From positions 1-32,660 of the forward strand of contig NXFV01001779.1 in NCBI GenBank assembly GCA_002803225.1: a stretch of DNA of 32,660 nucleotides, in the 5' to 3' direction. Source of the DNA: Gamarada debralockiae (taxonomy: Eukaryota; Ascomycota; Leotiomycetes; Helotiales; Hyphodiscaceae). The position numbers and the translations under genes were made by a program. How positions within the stretch are numbered: the first letter of the stretch is position 1; every line of letters begins with the position of its first letter. Below, in pieces: positions 8,049 to 20,773 of the stretch. Under the pieces are notes generated by a model that was given only the letters and a program-made list of their open reading frames with translations, was not told the DNA's origin and did no database searches.

Positions 8049-9135
8049 TGCATAGTGCTGCATAACCTTACTGATGCCAGGCAGCAATTTATAGTATAAT
8101 CCCTATAGTAATTTTCTGTTGTTTAGTAGCACCTGTAATAAGCCCTTATGCTTAGAGAACCTGGAAAAGCTGTTGTAGGGAGTAGGAGAAAGCAACAAGA
8201 CCAAACGCGTAATAGGCAGACAGATTCCAGTAATTCGACTCTCCCTGCATAGTTTTATAATACTAATCTTCTATGTTATAGGCACATGACGTGAGCCTTT
8301 AGCCTTCGACCCCCTCCCAGAGCGGGGGTACAAAAGAGTTGCGCTTAATATAGGCATTTCGCTATCAAATTCTTGTAATAATCTTGTAGATCTTGTACAA
8401 GACGATATAATTATTATTCGTGATAGCCCAGAGCGTGTTCACAAGCCACCATATCATCCTTTAACGGACGTATCTACGTTGTCGCAATTGGCCGAAACAG
8501 ACCCTTTTTCAGTACCTACTATTAGCTAATTAGGCTCTACCTTTATTGATTTATTTAATAACGAATAAGCGGGTTAATACACTTACATATAGCTGTAGCG
8601 ATGTGGCATCTGCACCAAGGTCCGCAGGGTGGTCCCGCTTTGCTGAAGGACAATCACCAGGGAATCGGGTGGATACTTGCAGCTACTTGTACTGCATCAA
8701 ACCCACTGCTGCAAATAATTTCGGAAACTTCAAATTGATAGCACAAAGACCAAGAACGTGTAATTTTCTAATGTGAGATCAATTCCGGACTAAACTACCA
8801 TGATCCTCCATCTACCGCCTGCTTTTATACCATGCAGAAACACAAGGTCAAGGCCAGATGTAGGAAAGGCAAACCCGGAAACGCAATAAGGGAAAAGCTC
8901 CACGGTACCCGTAAAAGCTGCAATAGCCAAAGGCAACCTAAGAGCATGAATCATCGTACAAGTGCCACCCTTGCGCCTCTTATGGAAGTGGACCGTTGCT
9001 GAAGAGACAAGAATGGGCAGGATATTGACACTAATGACCGATATGGAGGAGAGGTTTGTGATATGGACGTTCGATTGTTCTGGAGGAAGCTTGCAAAGAC
9101 AATTGTGGTGGGTGGATGATAAAGGGACGCCAAAT

Positions 9136-10450
<1,315 letters not shown>

Positions 10451-11223
10451 ATGCGATTCTCAACATCTCTCCTCTTGGCAGCAAGCAGCTTGCTTGGAAC
10501 TGTCCTTTCACACAATATCCAACTCGCGGCACACGGTCGAGAATGCTTCCACGAACAACTCCACAAGGATGATAAGATGACGGTCACATTCCAAGTTGGA
10601 GATAGGGAGTTTGGTTCTGCTGGAAATCTGGATATTGATTTCTGGGTACGGTATTTTTGGCTGGTCTTGTGAGCAATTACTGATTTGAGAACAGATCTCG
10701 AATCCAGTTGGAGGCTACGAGACGCACCAGAAGTCTGTATCCAATGGAGACCATTCCTTTACAGCTCAGCATGATGGCAAATTCATCTACTGCTTCAGCA
10801 ATGAGCATTGGTCGGCATCTAGCAAGGACGTCTCCTTCAACGTCCACGGCATAGTCTATGTACCAGAGGCTGAGGCCCCTTCAGATCCATTGGAAGCCGA
10901 AGGTAGAAATTGATCCTTGGAATCACATCCAACTACTAACACTGTGTTTCACCAGTCCGACAACTCTCCGATCTCCTCGCCCAAGTCAAAGACGAACAAT
11001 CCTATATCGTTGTCCGCGAAAGAACCCACCGAAACACCGCAGAGAGCACAAACGGCAGAGTCAAGTGGTGGAGCATCTTCCAGATGATTGTCTTGGTCGG
11101 CGAAGGTATTTTCCAAGTCTGGTGGCTGAAGCGATTCTTCGAGGTAGGCAAGAACAGTGCCGAGCGCTTTGGAGTCCTGAGCCGGTAGCTGATTGACTTG
11201 CGTAGGTCAAACGGGTAGTGTAA
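10451..11223 (+). CDS. EMP24: p24-family ER-Golgi cargo receptor, Emp24 type
   Basis: Exons 10451-10645, 10695-10902, 10956-11143 and 11206-11223 encode 202 residues. A signal peptide occupies residues 1-20 (cleavage near VLS-HN). The lumenal GOLD domain follows, with the disulfide cysteines of ECFHE and FIYCF. Next are the coiled-coil neck and the strongly conserved block KDEQSYIVVRERTHRNTAES before the single transmembrane helix. The cytosolic tail has the FF diaromatic of RRFFE type and ends KRVV, as expected for COPII/COPI sorting signals. p24 proteins package GPI-anchored and other cargo in ER-derived vesicles. The last exon has only 18 nt and encodes VKRVV plus stop. The match to the Emp24 subfamily is strong in the neck region. 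Confidence 0.95.
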
Positions 11224-12905
11224 GGAGCGAGACAGTTATATGGGTTGGTTTAATATTTGCATTCGGCGAAAATAGCGTGGGCGAGCAAGTGCATTGGGAA
11301 AATGACGAGACGTGTACGAACAGTATTTTGCGGTCCTTCGGTCTGGAACTTTTGATTGTACTTTACCTACCGAAGAAAGCGGAATATACCCTTCTACAAT
11401 CCTCACTGTGGAATTGCCTTGAGCGTTTGCTGGTTTACATGATGGATTGGAGTTCATGCACGTATTGCGTCTTCTATCTTAGCTGGGAAAGTCTCTATGG
11501 CCAGTGTGGGAGAGTAGAGTAGGTTGATTCATAACGGTTACACTGCGCAAGGGTCCTTGAAAAGGAAGGCACTGGGCTCTTTTCGAGAAGTATATGTCCC
11601 GGGAAAGGCTCTATGATTTGGAACTCTTCTGCAGACGGTTGTTTGCCGGCCAGTTGCATCCAAGGTCACATGCGATCCTGGTCTTCAGCTTAAAATACTA
11701 ATCATCCTTAAGCAATCGTGGTCGTGGTCGTGTTCGTAAACCACCCCTGGTACGGAATGCAGCTGTTCCGGAAAGTTTTGGTGAGATAATACCGCAGTAA
11801 TTGGAACATAAAATATTAACCTCTCTGGCATTTTCAGTGATTGAGAGCGGCCTTTTAAGAGAAGGGCATCCAATGAAATCCTAGATTTCAATTGCTCAAG
11901 CTGAATGAACAGCTCAGGTGTCTGTGTTGCTAGGAACCATTCCTTCAGAATTGGATCGCTGAAGGTAGATGAAGGATTGACGTCTTATATTCCAATTAAT
12001 GTGGTAGTAGTTGAATCTAGTCAAACTTGCCCTTCACGTACAAGGATGTATTTATTGCTGTATACGACACTCTTTGTCGTCCTCCTTGGGCCACAGGCTG
12101 GCGAAGGAACGCCACAAAAAGGGTGAGTGCTACGTGACTATCAACACCACATGGAGGGTACTTCACAACCTCATCTCGTTCTTGACTAAGTTACCTATTC
12201 AGGCATACAGTAAAAGGCATGAACTATGTCGGGAAGACTCCCTATCGCGATTCCCAGAGAAAAATCTTCGGCTGCTTCGATCATTAACACTAGTCAGAAA
12301 GTCCTCGTCTCCATGATTCCTGTTCCCAAACTCTGAAAGCTCCCCTGATCAAGATCTCACGGCGGGACTGTAAAGAGCCCATCCGGGGCAGAGTCCAGCC
12401 ATGGTGGGAATCGTAGATATCTACGAATCAGAATGTTTCTATAGCGACTTACGCAATCACGTTCATCCACCCCCTCTTCGGGCCATCTTTCCTATTTCTC
12501 CTTCGGCCAGTCGCCGAAACCTCTGAATGATCTGATGGCTGGGTTCTAGCCAGTCAAAACACTCCAAAGGTGCTGCTGCAACCGAGATGAGTTTCTCATT
12601 GTCAAGCTCGCCTCCTCGCCAGCGTATTCGGATTCGAAGCTGTTTCTTTATTGGCCGCCATCTCAATATGCTGCAGAGATCAGCTCGGAAGAGAGCCCAC
12701 CCCGAACATGCTATTTCTGTTCTTTCTGCGTGGTCACTGTACAAAATATCGTATTCTTCTCTTCTTGCTTGCAGCGAATTTTCGTTTCAATTCTCAATGG
12801 CTCGGAATTTTTGAAAGAAGCATTTAATTAGACCCTTACCCCAGGATCCGTTTTCGATCCACTCAAACGCTTGGTGGCACACGATCGACCCGCGAAAGCC
12901 CAATC
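11224..12905. other. Gene-free region of about 1.7 kb between EMP24 and the MFS gene
   Basis: Small ORFs occur on both strands (the longest about 110 codons), but none shows a domain, good start context or family pattern. The region includes the EMP24 3' UTR and the upstream region of the MFS transporter. The only standout feature is the palindrome at 12412-12427. The last 130 bp before the MFS start are presumably 5' UTR. Confidence 0.55.
12412..12427. promoter_or_regulatory. Perfect 16-bp palindrome upstream of the MFS transporter
   Basis: TCGTAGATATCTACGA reads the same on both strands. It lies about 480 bp upstream of the MFS start codon. Perfect palindromes of this size are typical of dimeric transcription factor sites. 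No other gene is nearby on the same side. Function unproven. Confidence 0.4.
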
Positions 12906-14929
12906 ATGTCAGACAGCTTCGCGAAGGAAACGGCAAACTCCGTTCCGCCAAACGCAGAGGCTGAGCCTGAATCTGCGACTAACCCGGCTGACGAGCATGA
13001 CGAGAACCATAAAGAGACGTCAAGAAGTCACTCCTTGCATTCCAAATCTTCAAAGCAATCAGACAGGTTGGCTCCTGTTGTTGCTGCCACAGGAAATACC
13101 ACGGATCTGCCCTCCGAAGCGCAACCCACTCTCGTGAATACTGCGAACCCATCTCCACCTGGGCGTACAGGGGATAAAACGGAACATGACGAAAAGCACG
13201 CTCGTGTTACTGAGGCGAATGGATCATCGGATACTGAGGCGCCGACAGTGAGGGATGGGAAAGTTGCGGAATCAACCGCTGAAAATGCGGAGGACGAAAT
13301 TGTCTATCCTGGCGGCTTACAACTGGGTCTATTGACCTTCGGTCTTTGCATGGCTACATTCACGGTTGCACTCGACAATACAATTATTGCAACTGCCATT
13401 CCCAAAATTACTACGGTTTTCGATTCGCTAGGAGATGTTGGATGGTATGGATCTAGTTATTTGCTCACCACGACCGCGCTGCAACCTTCGTTTGGACGGA
13501 TATACACCTATTTCAATATCAAATACACATATCTGTTCGCATTATGTCTATTTGAGTTGGGGTCAATTATATGTGCCGCTGCGAGGAACTCTGTCATGCT
13601 CATCGTGGGTCGTGCTGTGGCTGGAGCTGGTGCGTCAGCATTGTTTTCCGGAGGTGAGTTTTTCTCTTGGCAATGGCAGTTTGTTTTCTGACAACTTTTT
13701 CCAGGAATGACTATTGTCGGCTTCACCGTACCATTGATAAAGAGACCAATGTACATTGCCGCCATGTCGAGCATGTTCGGCATCTCGTCGGTCGTCGGAC
13801 CATTGCTTGGAGGAGCTCTGACAGATAAAGCCTCTTGGAGGTGGTGTTTTTGGATCAACCTGCCCTTCGGTGCCATCTCAATAGCGGCTGTGGCATTGTT
13901 CTTCAAACCTCCAAAACGAAAGAATCTCAACATGACCATCAAGAAGAAGATCCTCGAGATTGATCTTGTCGGGGCACTCTTCCTGATCTGCGCCATTGTA
14001 TGCCTTCTACTTGCGCTTCAATGGGGAGGCACGTAAGTATTTCCTCATCTATTACTTTGATTGCGGCTGACGAAATACGTAGCACATATCCCTGGCGCAA
14101 TTCGAAAGTCTGGGGTTGCCTTCTTGGATTCGGACTTTTGATTAGTATCTTCATCGCCCAGCAATTTCGTCGTGGTGATCGCGCTACTATTCCTCCACGC
14201 GTCTTTGGACAAAGGACTGTCCTATGGGCATGTCTATACAGCTCCTTCTTGTCAATGGGCTTGTATACGCACATTTTCTACTTACCCTTCTACTTTCAAG
14301 CTGTTAAAGGCACCACAGCTGAAGGCTCTGGTATTCGCACGATTCCCTACCTGGCCTCGATTATCCTCTCGTCCATCGTTGCTGGAGCCGGCATCACAGT
14401 TCTGGGATATTACAAGCCATTTATGATCTTCGGAAGCGCCATCTTCACTGTCGGTGCCGGAATGCTCTACACACTCAAAGTCAATTCCCCAGCTGGCAAA
14501 TGGATCGGCTACCAACTTCTCTCCGGTTTTGGAGCAGGATCAGGAGTTCAAATACCGTTCATAGCCGTCCAAGTCGTGCTCAATAACAAAGATATGCCCA
14601 CCGGAAACGCCATGGCGATCTTTTTCAATTCCTTGGGAGGTGCGATCTCAATCTCCGTTGCGCAAAACGTCTTCTCCAATGGCTTATCCTCAAACCTTCC
14701 CAAATACGCACCGGACGTCTCAGCGGAAGGTGTCATCAACGCCGGAGCGACTCATTTAAGAGAATATGTCAAACCGGCACTTCTGGCTGGTGTATTGAAA
14801 GCGTATATGATGGCTCTAGATCAGGCATACGTGATTCCCATTGCAGTGGGTGGTATCGCGACGATATGTGCTTGTTTCGTAGAGTGGAAGAGTGTGAAAG
14901 GGAAGAATATCGTGGTTGGTGCTGCATAA
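12906..14929 (+). CDS. MFS transporter, DHA2 (14-TM drug:H+ antiporter-2) type
   Basis: Exons 12906-13653, 13705-14032 and 14083-14929 encode 640 residues. A hydrophilic Ser/Glu-rich cytosolic N-terminus (1-135) is followed by about 14 membrane segments. Family motifs are LDNTIIATAIPKI in TM1 (motif D1), GRIYTYF (motif A region), and GRAVAGAGASALF then GPLLGGALTD (motif C, with the glycine-proline kink). SWRWCFWINLPFG is nearly diagnostic of DHA2 transporters. Such proteins sit in the plasma or vacuolar membrane and export toxins, antifungals or secondary metabolites by proton antiport. The introns are 51 and 50 nt, with consistent phases. No biosynthetic cluster genes are beside it apart from a lone hydrolase, so the substrate cannot be named. 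Confidence 0.93.
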
Positions 14930-15732
14930 ATAAATGAAGAGACGACATAGATAAGGCAGAGGTTTGTATATACTTTACATTTCTTTGTGCATATTTGGGC
15001 ATTAGATACCTCAATTGTACATTCCGACCCTGCATCACATGCTGAGTTTTGCGATGCGTTTACGTTCTGATATCCAGCCGTGCCACACTCGCGGCATCAA
15101 CCCATGCAATTGCTGCGGGATTACCAAGCGGTCCTCACGGTCTGTGGTTGATTTCGACACCACAAAACAATGTCTTTCGCGTTCATCGTCTTGGCATCTT
15201 CAGCAGACGAGTGAAATTGAGCGTTTGAAAAGAATAGCCGCTCATGCGTCGGGATTATCCATCCATGCTGATTACGGGGCATATGCATGTGAGGTGTTAC
15301 AAAGCTCGGCTTTTCAAAATCGGACCATTTTCAAATAAGCGAAAAATTCGAGATTTATAGGTCATAAGAATAATTCTTCTATAATTGCAAATTCAATTCA
15401 ATCGATTCCAATTTAATATGAAAGATACATTTGCTTCTTTAATTTTATATAAACTTAAAAGTAGCATGTTCTGATAAAATCGAATTTAATGTAAAGTCGC
15501 GCGCATGTAGAGATTTTGGTGTTCAAGCCCCCGGCCTTCGTAGTCAAGTCTGACTGGCCGTCCTCTGTACCACCTCGAGATATCTCTGTCGAATCGATGA
15601 TTGCGAGTATTAATAACAGGTTATCTTCGTCATCTCCAGCTTCCTTTTAACCTTCCTAGCCAAGCAGCCACGTTGTCGACATCTTCTCGAACCTCTCCAC
15701 GTGACCGCAGCTCCCACAGAACCCCGTTCAAG
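14930..15732. other. Gene-free spacer of about 0.8 kb
   Basis: Contains the MFS 3' UTR and the promoter of the hydrolase. The middle (15340-15490) is very A/T-rich. An open frame at 15015-15338 begins without an ATG and shows no family pattern. The frame open upstream of the hydrolase (15601-15732) also has no ATG. Confidence 0.55.
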
Positions 15733-16623
15733 ATGAATGGCACCACAAATGGCCTCACAAACGGACATTCCGCACCCTTAGCAGAACTCGCTCCAATCTC
15801 CACCGCCGACCTCGAAACAAACGGCATTCCACCCGCAAAAGGTACCATCCTCCTAATCCACGGCCTATGGATGACGCCTTCCTGCTGGGAAGACTGGGGC
15901 GTCTACTACACAAACCTAGGCTACACCGTCCTCGCGCCCGGCTGGCCCGGCGTCGATGACCGAACCGTCGAAGACATCCGTGCCGACCCCAAGGCTTTGG
16001 AAGGCCTCACAATCCACACCATTGTTGACAACTACGAGAAGATTATTAGGGGATTACCGGAACCGCCTATTTTGATGGGCCATTCGTTTGGTGGGTTATT
16101 CGTGCAATTGCTGTTGAGCAGAGGATTGGGAAAAGCGGGCGTGGGGATCAGTCCGGCTCAACCAAGTGGTGTTGTTGCTTTCAAACTGTCGACTTTGAAA
16201 GCTGGGTTCGCGATCTTGGGAAATCCATTCACGTACAACAAAGCCGTCCCCATCACCGCCAGCCAATTCCACTACGCATTCGGGAACCACCTCACGTCCG
16301 CCGAAAGCGCTCTGTTGTGGGAGAAATACTCTATCCCAGCAGCCGCTCATGTATTGTGGCAAGGAGCGCTAGGAGCCGTGGTGAAAGGGGACGGAGTGGT
16401 GGATTGGAGGAAGAAAGATAGAGTTCCATTGCTGCTGATTGCCGGGACGAATGACCATACGGTTCCTATGCAGGTTGTTAAGGCGGAGAAGAAGAAGTAT
16501 CATGGGCCTGCTGTTGTGGACTTGAAGATCTTTGAGGGGAGGACGCATGGGATTGTTAATCAGGATGGGTGGGAGGAGGTTGCGGATTTTGCGATTAAGT
16601 GGGTTGAGAAGGTTGGTGCTTGA
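15733..16623 (+). CDS. Alpha/beta hydrolase
   Basis: This 296-residue intronless protein starts at the first in-frame ATG (context tcaagATG). The frame stays open upstream to 15601 but contains no earlier ATG. The alpha/beta-hydrolase fold is clear: oxyanion region LLIHGLW (41-46), nucleophile elbow GHSFGG with Ser118, acid Asp241 in AGTNDHTVP, and His272 in GRTHGI. A helical cap lies around 150-225. The N-terminal 35 residues are Asn/Gly/Thr-rich and probably disordered. There is no signal peptide, so it is likely cytosolic. The substrate is unknown; relatives include esterases, haloperoxidase-like and small-molecule hydrolases. It is convergent with HSP78. Similar proteins are common in actinobacteria, so an old bacterial origin is possible but not shown here. 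Confidence 0.92.
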   Translation: MNGTTNGLTNGHSAPLAELAPISTADLETNGIPPAKGTILLIHGLWMTPSCWEDWGVYYTNLGYTVLAPGWPGVDDRTVEDIRADPKALEGLTIHTIVDNYEKIIRGLPEPPILMGHSFGGLFVQLLLSRGLGKAGVGISPAQPSGVVAFKLSTLKAGFAILGNPFTYNKAVPITASQFHYAFGNHLTSAESALLWEKYSIPAAAHVLWQGALGAVVKGDGVVDWRKKDRVPLLLIAGTNDHTVPMQVVKAEKKKYHGPAVVDLKIFEGRTHGIVNQDGWEEVADFAIKWVEKVGA

Positions 16624-17908
16624 AAGAGTTGGGTGGGGTGGTGTGAAGGCACGGTAATTATACCCTTTACCCCTTTACACTGGATTTCACCGTTGGTTTT
16701 CAAATTCATATCGAGACTCTAGTCAGTAATTTATTAATAATTAATCAATGCCCATCACTTGATAACTTGCCGTAGGTAGCCGGGAGATGCGATGCAGCGT
16801 TCCTACAAGCCAACGATTCACTCAACCCCACTCTTCCAATCTCACGTATATAAATTCAAATCATAACTTTCCCCTCCCTCGCCACCGACGCCCGCCTACC
16901 TTAAAGCTCCACTTTAAGTTATTGTCACATCTACGAACTAATAAGTAACACCTCATCAGGAACTGTTCTTACCCTCGAACGAGTGCCATGAGATGTTTGA
17001 CGCTACATAGTGGCATGCCGAGTGGGGTTGTTAAATGCATCGACAGAAAATAGTAACCGCCAGGGCTGTTCTTCCTCCGTGGACCTCAAAAGTAACTATG
17101 CCTTTCCTCTTCGTGATACTGACAATCTAGTACTAACTTTGAATCGGGGTTTATTTTGGAGGGGCAGTTTGATGTAGAAGTTTCCCGAGGCTGCTCCGTC
17201 AAGAGCTGGGGGAAGTAATGGGGATTCATTGGCATATTCACTGAAGGGCCAAAGTCCTTGATGCAGTTGAAGGTATATCAAATCAAATGAGAACTTTCTC
17301 TCAACGTCCAAGCACCACTGCGAACAGTCCACCCCAACCTGCACGATTTAAGTTGAGCTACTCATCAACGAAAAATAAGAACACCGTTCTAACTACGCTG
17401 TTCTTACCGAAAACCATGTGTCACAAGCTCATGTTGGGGGTGACACCACGTGTGAGGCTGTTCAATGCGATAAACCAGCAACAGGGACTTTGTTGGACAA
17501 CTGGCTGTTCTTTGTCCTCCGACCTCTAGGTCTCCGGGAGCTTTCTTTGGCTTGGAATCTTTGGCTTCTTTTTGGGGAAGCTTTTCTTTGTTGCTTTGCT
17601 TGTTTTAGGCTCGAGTAATCGAGTTGGGAACACTTGGGAGGCCGGGAGTCCAAAGGCGAGTGAATACTCACCTTTAGACAAACTGGGCTATGGATCACTC
17701 GCTTGAGATCAATGATTGCAATCTCTCAAACAAGAGGGTGTAGAGACAGAACTGGAGATTTCTGTGTTGTCATGTGGTATTTTATTCTACCGTAATGTAC
17801 AGAGAAACAGAGCAGAGAACTTTGCTTTTATACACCCAACTCAACGCCACATGAGCAGAGATACACTCCTCGAATGCCGCTCCATGCACCCAACGCTGTA
17901 AGTCGTAA
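16624..17908. other. Convergent intergenic region of about 1.3 kb
   Basis: It lies between the 3' ends of the hydrolase and HSP78. Several short ORFs overlap on both strands without domains. Hairpins are present at 16900-16918 (CTTAAAG/CTTTAAG) and 17652-17675 (imperfect, 9 of 11 positions pair). For two converging 3' UTRs it is long, so an unrecognised non-coding transcript or small gene could be present, but nothing supports one. Confidence 0.5.
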
Positions 17909-20773
17909 TTAAATATTCAAAGATTCCTTCGTACCTACTTCCAAGCCGCTGCCATCCTTATTAATCTTGACAATCGCTTGATCACCAGTCTTCAGTATTC
18001 CTCGAATGATCTTATCCGCCAACCCATTCCCAATTTCCTTAGCAATCAGTCTGTTCAAAGGCCGAGCTCCAAATCTCGGGTCGTATCCCCTTTCAGCTAG
18101 CCATTCTCGTACAGTATTATCGACTTCGAGAACGATTCTCCTATCATCTAATCGTTTCTGGAGCTCCTTCAAACGAATATCGACGATGTCTCGGAGGGCT
18201 TCAGTGGATAGGCGCTTGAAGATAATGAATTCATCGATTCGGTTGAGGAATTCGGGTGCATAGTTGTGCTGCACAACATCCATGACTGCGTCTCGAATCT
18301 TCGGGGCTATTTCTCCGTTCGCCTCCTCGTGATAAGGATGCATGAGATCATTTCCAACGAGAATATCCGCGCCAAGATTGGAGGTGAAGACGATTAAGGT
18401 GTTTCTAAAATCTATCTTGTGTCCCTGACTGTCGGTGAGGAATCCTTCGTCCAGTACTTGAAGAAGCAAGGCTGAAATGTCCCGATGGGCTTTTTCGAAC
18501 TCGTCGAACAATAAGACGGCGTAAGGTTTTCTGCGTACAGCTTCTGTGAGTTGACCAGCATCGTCATATCCCACGTAGCCGGCAGGGCTTCCGATTAATC
18601 GGGATATCGTATGCCTCTCCTGGAACTCACTCATATCAAATCGCACCATGGCCGTTTCGGTCGAAAAGAGGAAGTTAGCCAGCTTTTTGCAGAGTTCCGT
18701 TTTGCCTACACCTGTTGGCCCCAGGAAGAAAAAGCTTGCTAACGGTCTGTACTCGCCGTTCAGACCCGCACGCTGCATTCGCACGGCATTGGAAACTGCT
18801 TTCAAGGCTTCATCTTGGCCGCGGACTGATTCACGCAAGGTATCCTCCATGTGGACCAGCTTCTCGATATGTCCAGATGTGAGTTTGGTTACGGGAATAC
18901 CAGTAACTCTTGAGACTACCTTGGAGATATCATCTGCCGTAACGGAGTCGTGAATGAGGGTGCCGTCTCCCGATGTTGTCGATTCGCCCTCTTTTGGTAA
19001 TTTCGCCTCAAGTGCTGGGATGATCGAGTATCGTAATTCTCCAGCTCGGGCAAAGTTGTTCTCTCGTTGTGCTTGATCGAGTTCGAATCGAGCCTTTTCC
19101 AAATCCTCCTTAGTCTTCTTGATGGCCTCAATCTCCGCTCTCTCTTTCTCCCACTTCTTCGTCAACTCTTCAGCCTCTTCTTGGAATTCCTTCAGTGTCG
19201 CCTCGAGTTTCTCTCGTCGCTCTCGGCTCGCAACGTCGGTTTCTTTGCGTAAACTCTCAAGCTCGATTTGGAGAGTCATGATCCGTTGGTCTAGTTGCAT
19301 GATATCGTCCGGTTTGCTTTCTTGTTGTAACCTAAGAGCGCTTGCGGCTTCATCCATCAGGTCGATAGCCTAGAACAAAGTCAACACTCGAGACCTTCTA
19401 ATTTATGGGAAATGTCTAACAATAAATGGAAGAGAAGTAGCGCCGGCCTTGGGGTACAACAAGGCATAGAAGGAAAGTCGGGGTTTCGATTTTGAGGGCC
19501 GTCCTGTCTTGAGAACTGGGAACTCGCTTCCCCCAACTCCATATCCTAAGCGGATCATATGCAGCTGCGGAATATGGAGAGTCCAGAAACTTGGCCAGTC
19601 CTGGATTTGCAATCGTTCATTCTACATGAATGATTGGATTCTGAATCGTCCAAATTCAATGAACGATTCAAAATATTGGGATTTGGACGGCCCGACTCAA
19701 TCCAAGGGCTTAATGGTAACCCATCATGAATCACTCCAGTCACTGGGCAGCAAAATGAGCGTTGTAATCCGCTCTCAATCATTCATCACTTGAGAGTGAC
19801 TTGGCAGTGACCTCTTCACATTCCAGCACATACTGAAAGTCATACTTACTTTATCTGGGAGGAAGCGGTCTGTAATGTATCGATTGCTTAGAGTAGCGGC
19901 AGCGACCAGAGCCCCATCCGTAATTCTGACTCCATGATGGACTTCATATTTCTCCTTGATACCACGAAGGATGCTGATAGTATCTTGAATCGTAGGCTCA
20001 TTGACTTGGATAGGCTGGAACCTCCTTGCAAGTGCTACGTCCTTCTCAATTGCCCGGTACTCATTCAGTGTCGTAGCTCCACAACACTGCAGTTCTCCTC
20101 TTGAAAGAGCAGGCTTCAGCAGATTGCTGGCATCGATACTTCCTTCGGCTTTGCCAAGTCCCAGAAGAGTGTGCAGCTCGTCGATGAACAAAATAATGCC
20201 CCCATGCGCCTCTTGGACTTCTTTCAGTACTGCCTTCAGTCGCTCTTCAAAGTCTCCCCGAAACTTAGCACCAGCGATGAGTTGCCCAAGATCAAGAGAA
20301 ATAACCTTCTTATCCTTGATACTCTCTGGCACGTCCCCTCTCACAATTCGTTGTGCTAAGCCCTCAAGAACAGCTGTCTTCCCCGTGCCAGCACTTCCAA
20401 TAAGCACGGGGTTATTCTTGGTTCTTCGTGACAGCACTTGTATGGTTCGGTGTATCTCCGAGTCTCTGCCAATAACTGGGTCGAGCTTTCCGGCTTTTGC
20501 CCGTGCAGTCAAATCAACACCATATTGCTCCAATGCCGACTTCTCTTCTCCGCCACTCATATCCATTCGATGTGTTCCTCCAGGAGGGTGCGGTCGCCCC
20601 GAACGTCCATTAGCATATGTGCGAACAGTAGTAATGGCTAGGGCTCGGGAGGGAATTTCGAGGCTTGTTCGAAGTATTCTAAGAGGAGATCCACTTTTAA
20701 CTCGAAGAGCTCCATTACGAGATGAAGCTCCAGCGATGCGCCGGGTCGATATTTGAATTGATCGTAAATACAT
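17909..20773 (-). CDS. HSP78: Mitochondrial Hsp100/ClpB-type disaggregase Hsp78
   Basis: Exons 20773-19850 and 19369-17909 encode 794 residues (yeast Hsp78 is about 811). An Arg/Ser-rich, acid-free N-terminus (about 1-55) is a mitochondrial presequence. The ClpB N-domain is absent, as in Hsp78. AAA+ NBD1 has Walker A GSAGTGKT (126-133) and Walker B ILFIDELH (194-201). The coiled-coil middle domain, rich in Glu/Lys/Arg, spans about 320-430. NBD2 has GPTGVGKT (525-532), [10 protein letters not shown], and FTSNLG as sensor 1. The C-terminal region contains [14 protein letters not shown]. Hsp78 refolds and disaggregates matrix proteins with mitochondrial Hsp70. The exon junction falls in the invariant DRFLPDK-AIDL sequence, which proves the intron, and that intron is unusually long (480 nt). 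Divergent to EFB1. Confidence 0.97.
19370..19849 (-). other. Unusually long (480-nt) intron of HSP78 with inverted repeats
   Basis: Donor GTAAGT at 19849 and acceptor TTCTAG ending at 19370 (minus strand). Other introns in the window are mostly 48-70 nt. It carries nested inverted repeats: AATCGTTCATT (19611-19621) with AATGAACGATT (19658-19668), ATGAATGATT (19626-19635) with AATCATTCAT (19777-19786), GTCCAAAT (19648-19655) with ATTTGGAC (19681-19688), and CTCTCAA (19772-19778) with TTGAGAG (19790-19796). It may have gained an inserted element or hold a structured regulatory RNA; no ORF in it is convincing. Confidence 0.75.

Larger units (their letters stand above)
6311..9135. other. AT-rich gene-free region of about 2.8 kb
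   Basis: Only short ORFs without recognisable domains occur, and the sequence is rich in TA and AT words. It holds an LTR-like piece (7378-7589), a G/C-rich perfect inverted repeat (8026-8048), a small ACCCCC/GGGGGT hairpin near 8310 and a gctatca/tgatagc inverted pair (8361-8367/8421-8427). This fits decayed, possibly RIP-mutated transposon sequence, but no transposase or reverse transcriptase can be read. The last part (about 8790-9135) is the 3' flank of ARF1. Confidence 0.5.

Noticed and set aside
12463..12744. 93-codon minus-strand frame upstream of the MFS gene
   Set aside because: Short, compositionally odd and no recognisable motif; opposite frame equally open.
15601..15732. N-terminal extension of the alpha/beta hydrolase
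   Set aside because: The frame is open back to a TGA at 15598-15600 but contains no ATG, so translation most likely starts at 15733.
12906..16623. Secondary-metabolite cluster (MFS plus hydrolase)
   Set aside because: No backbone synthase, P450 or pathway regulator in the window; flanking genes are housekeeping.
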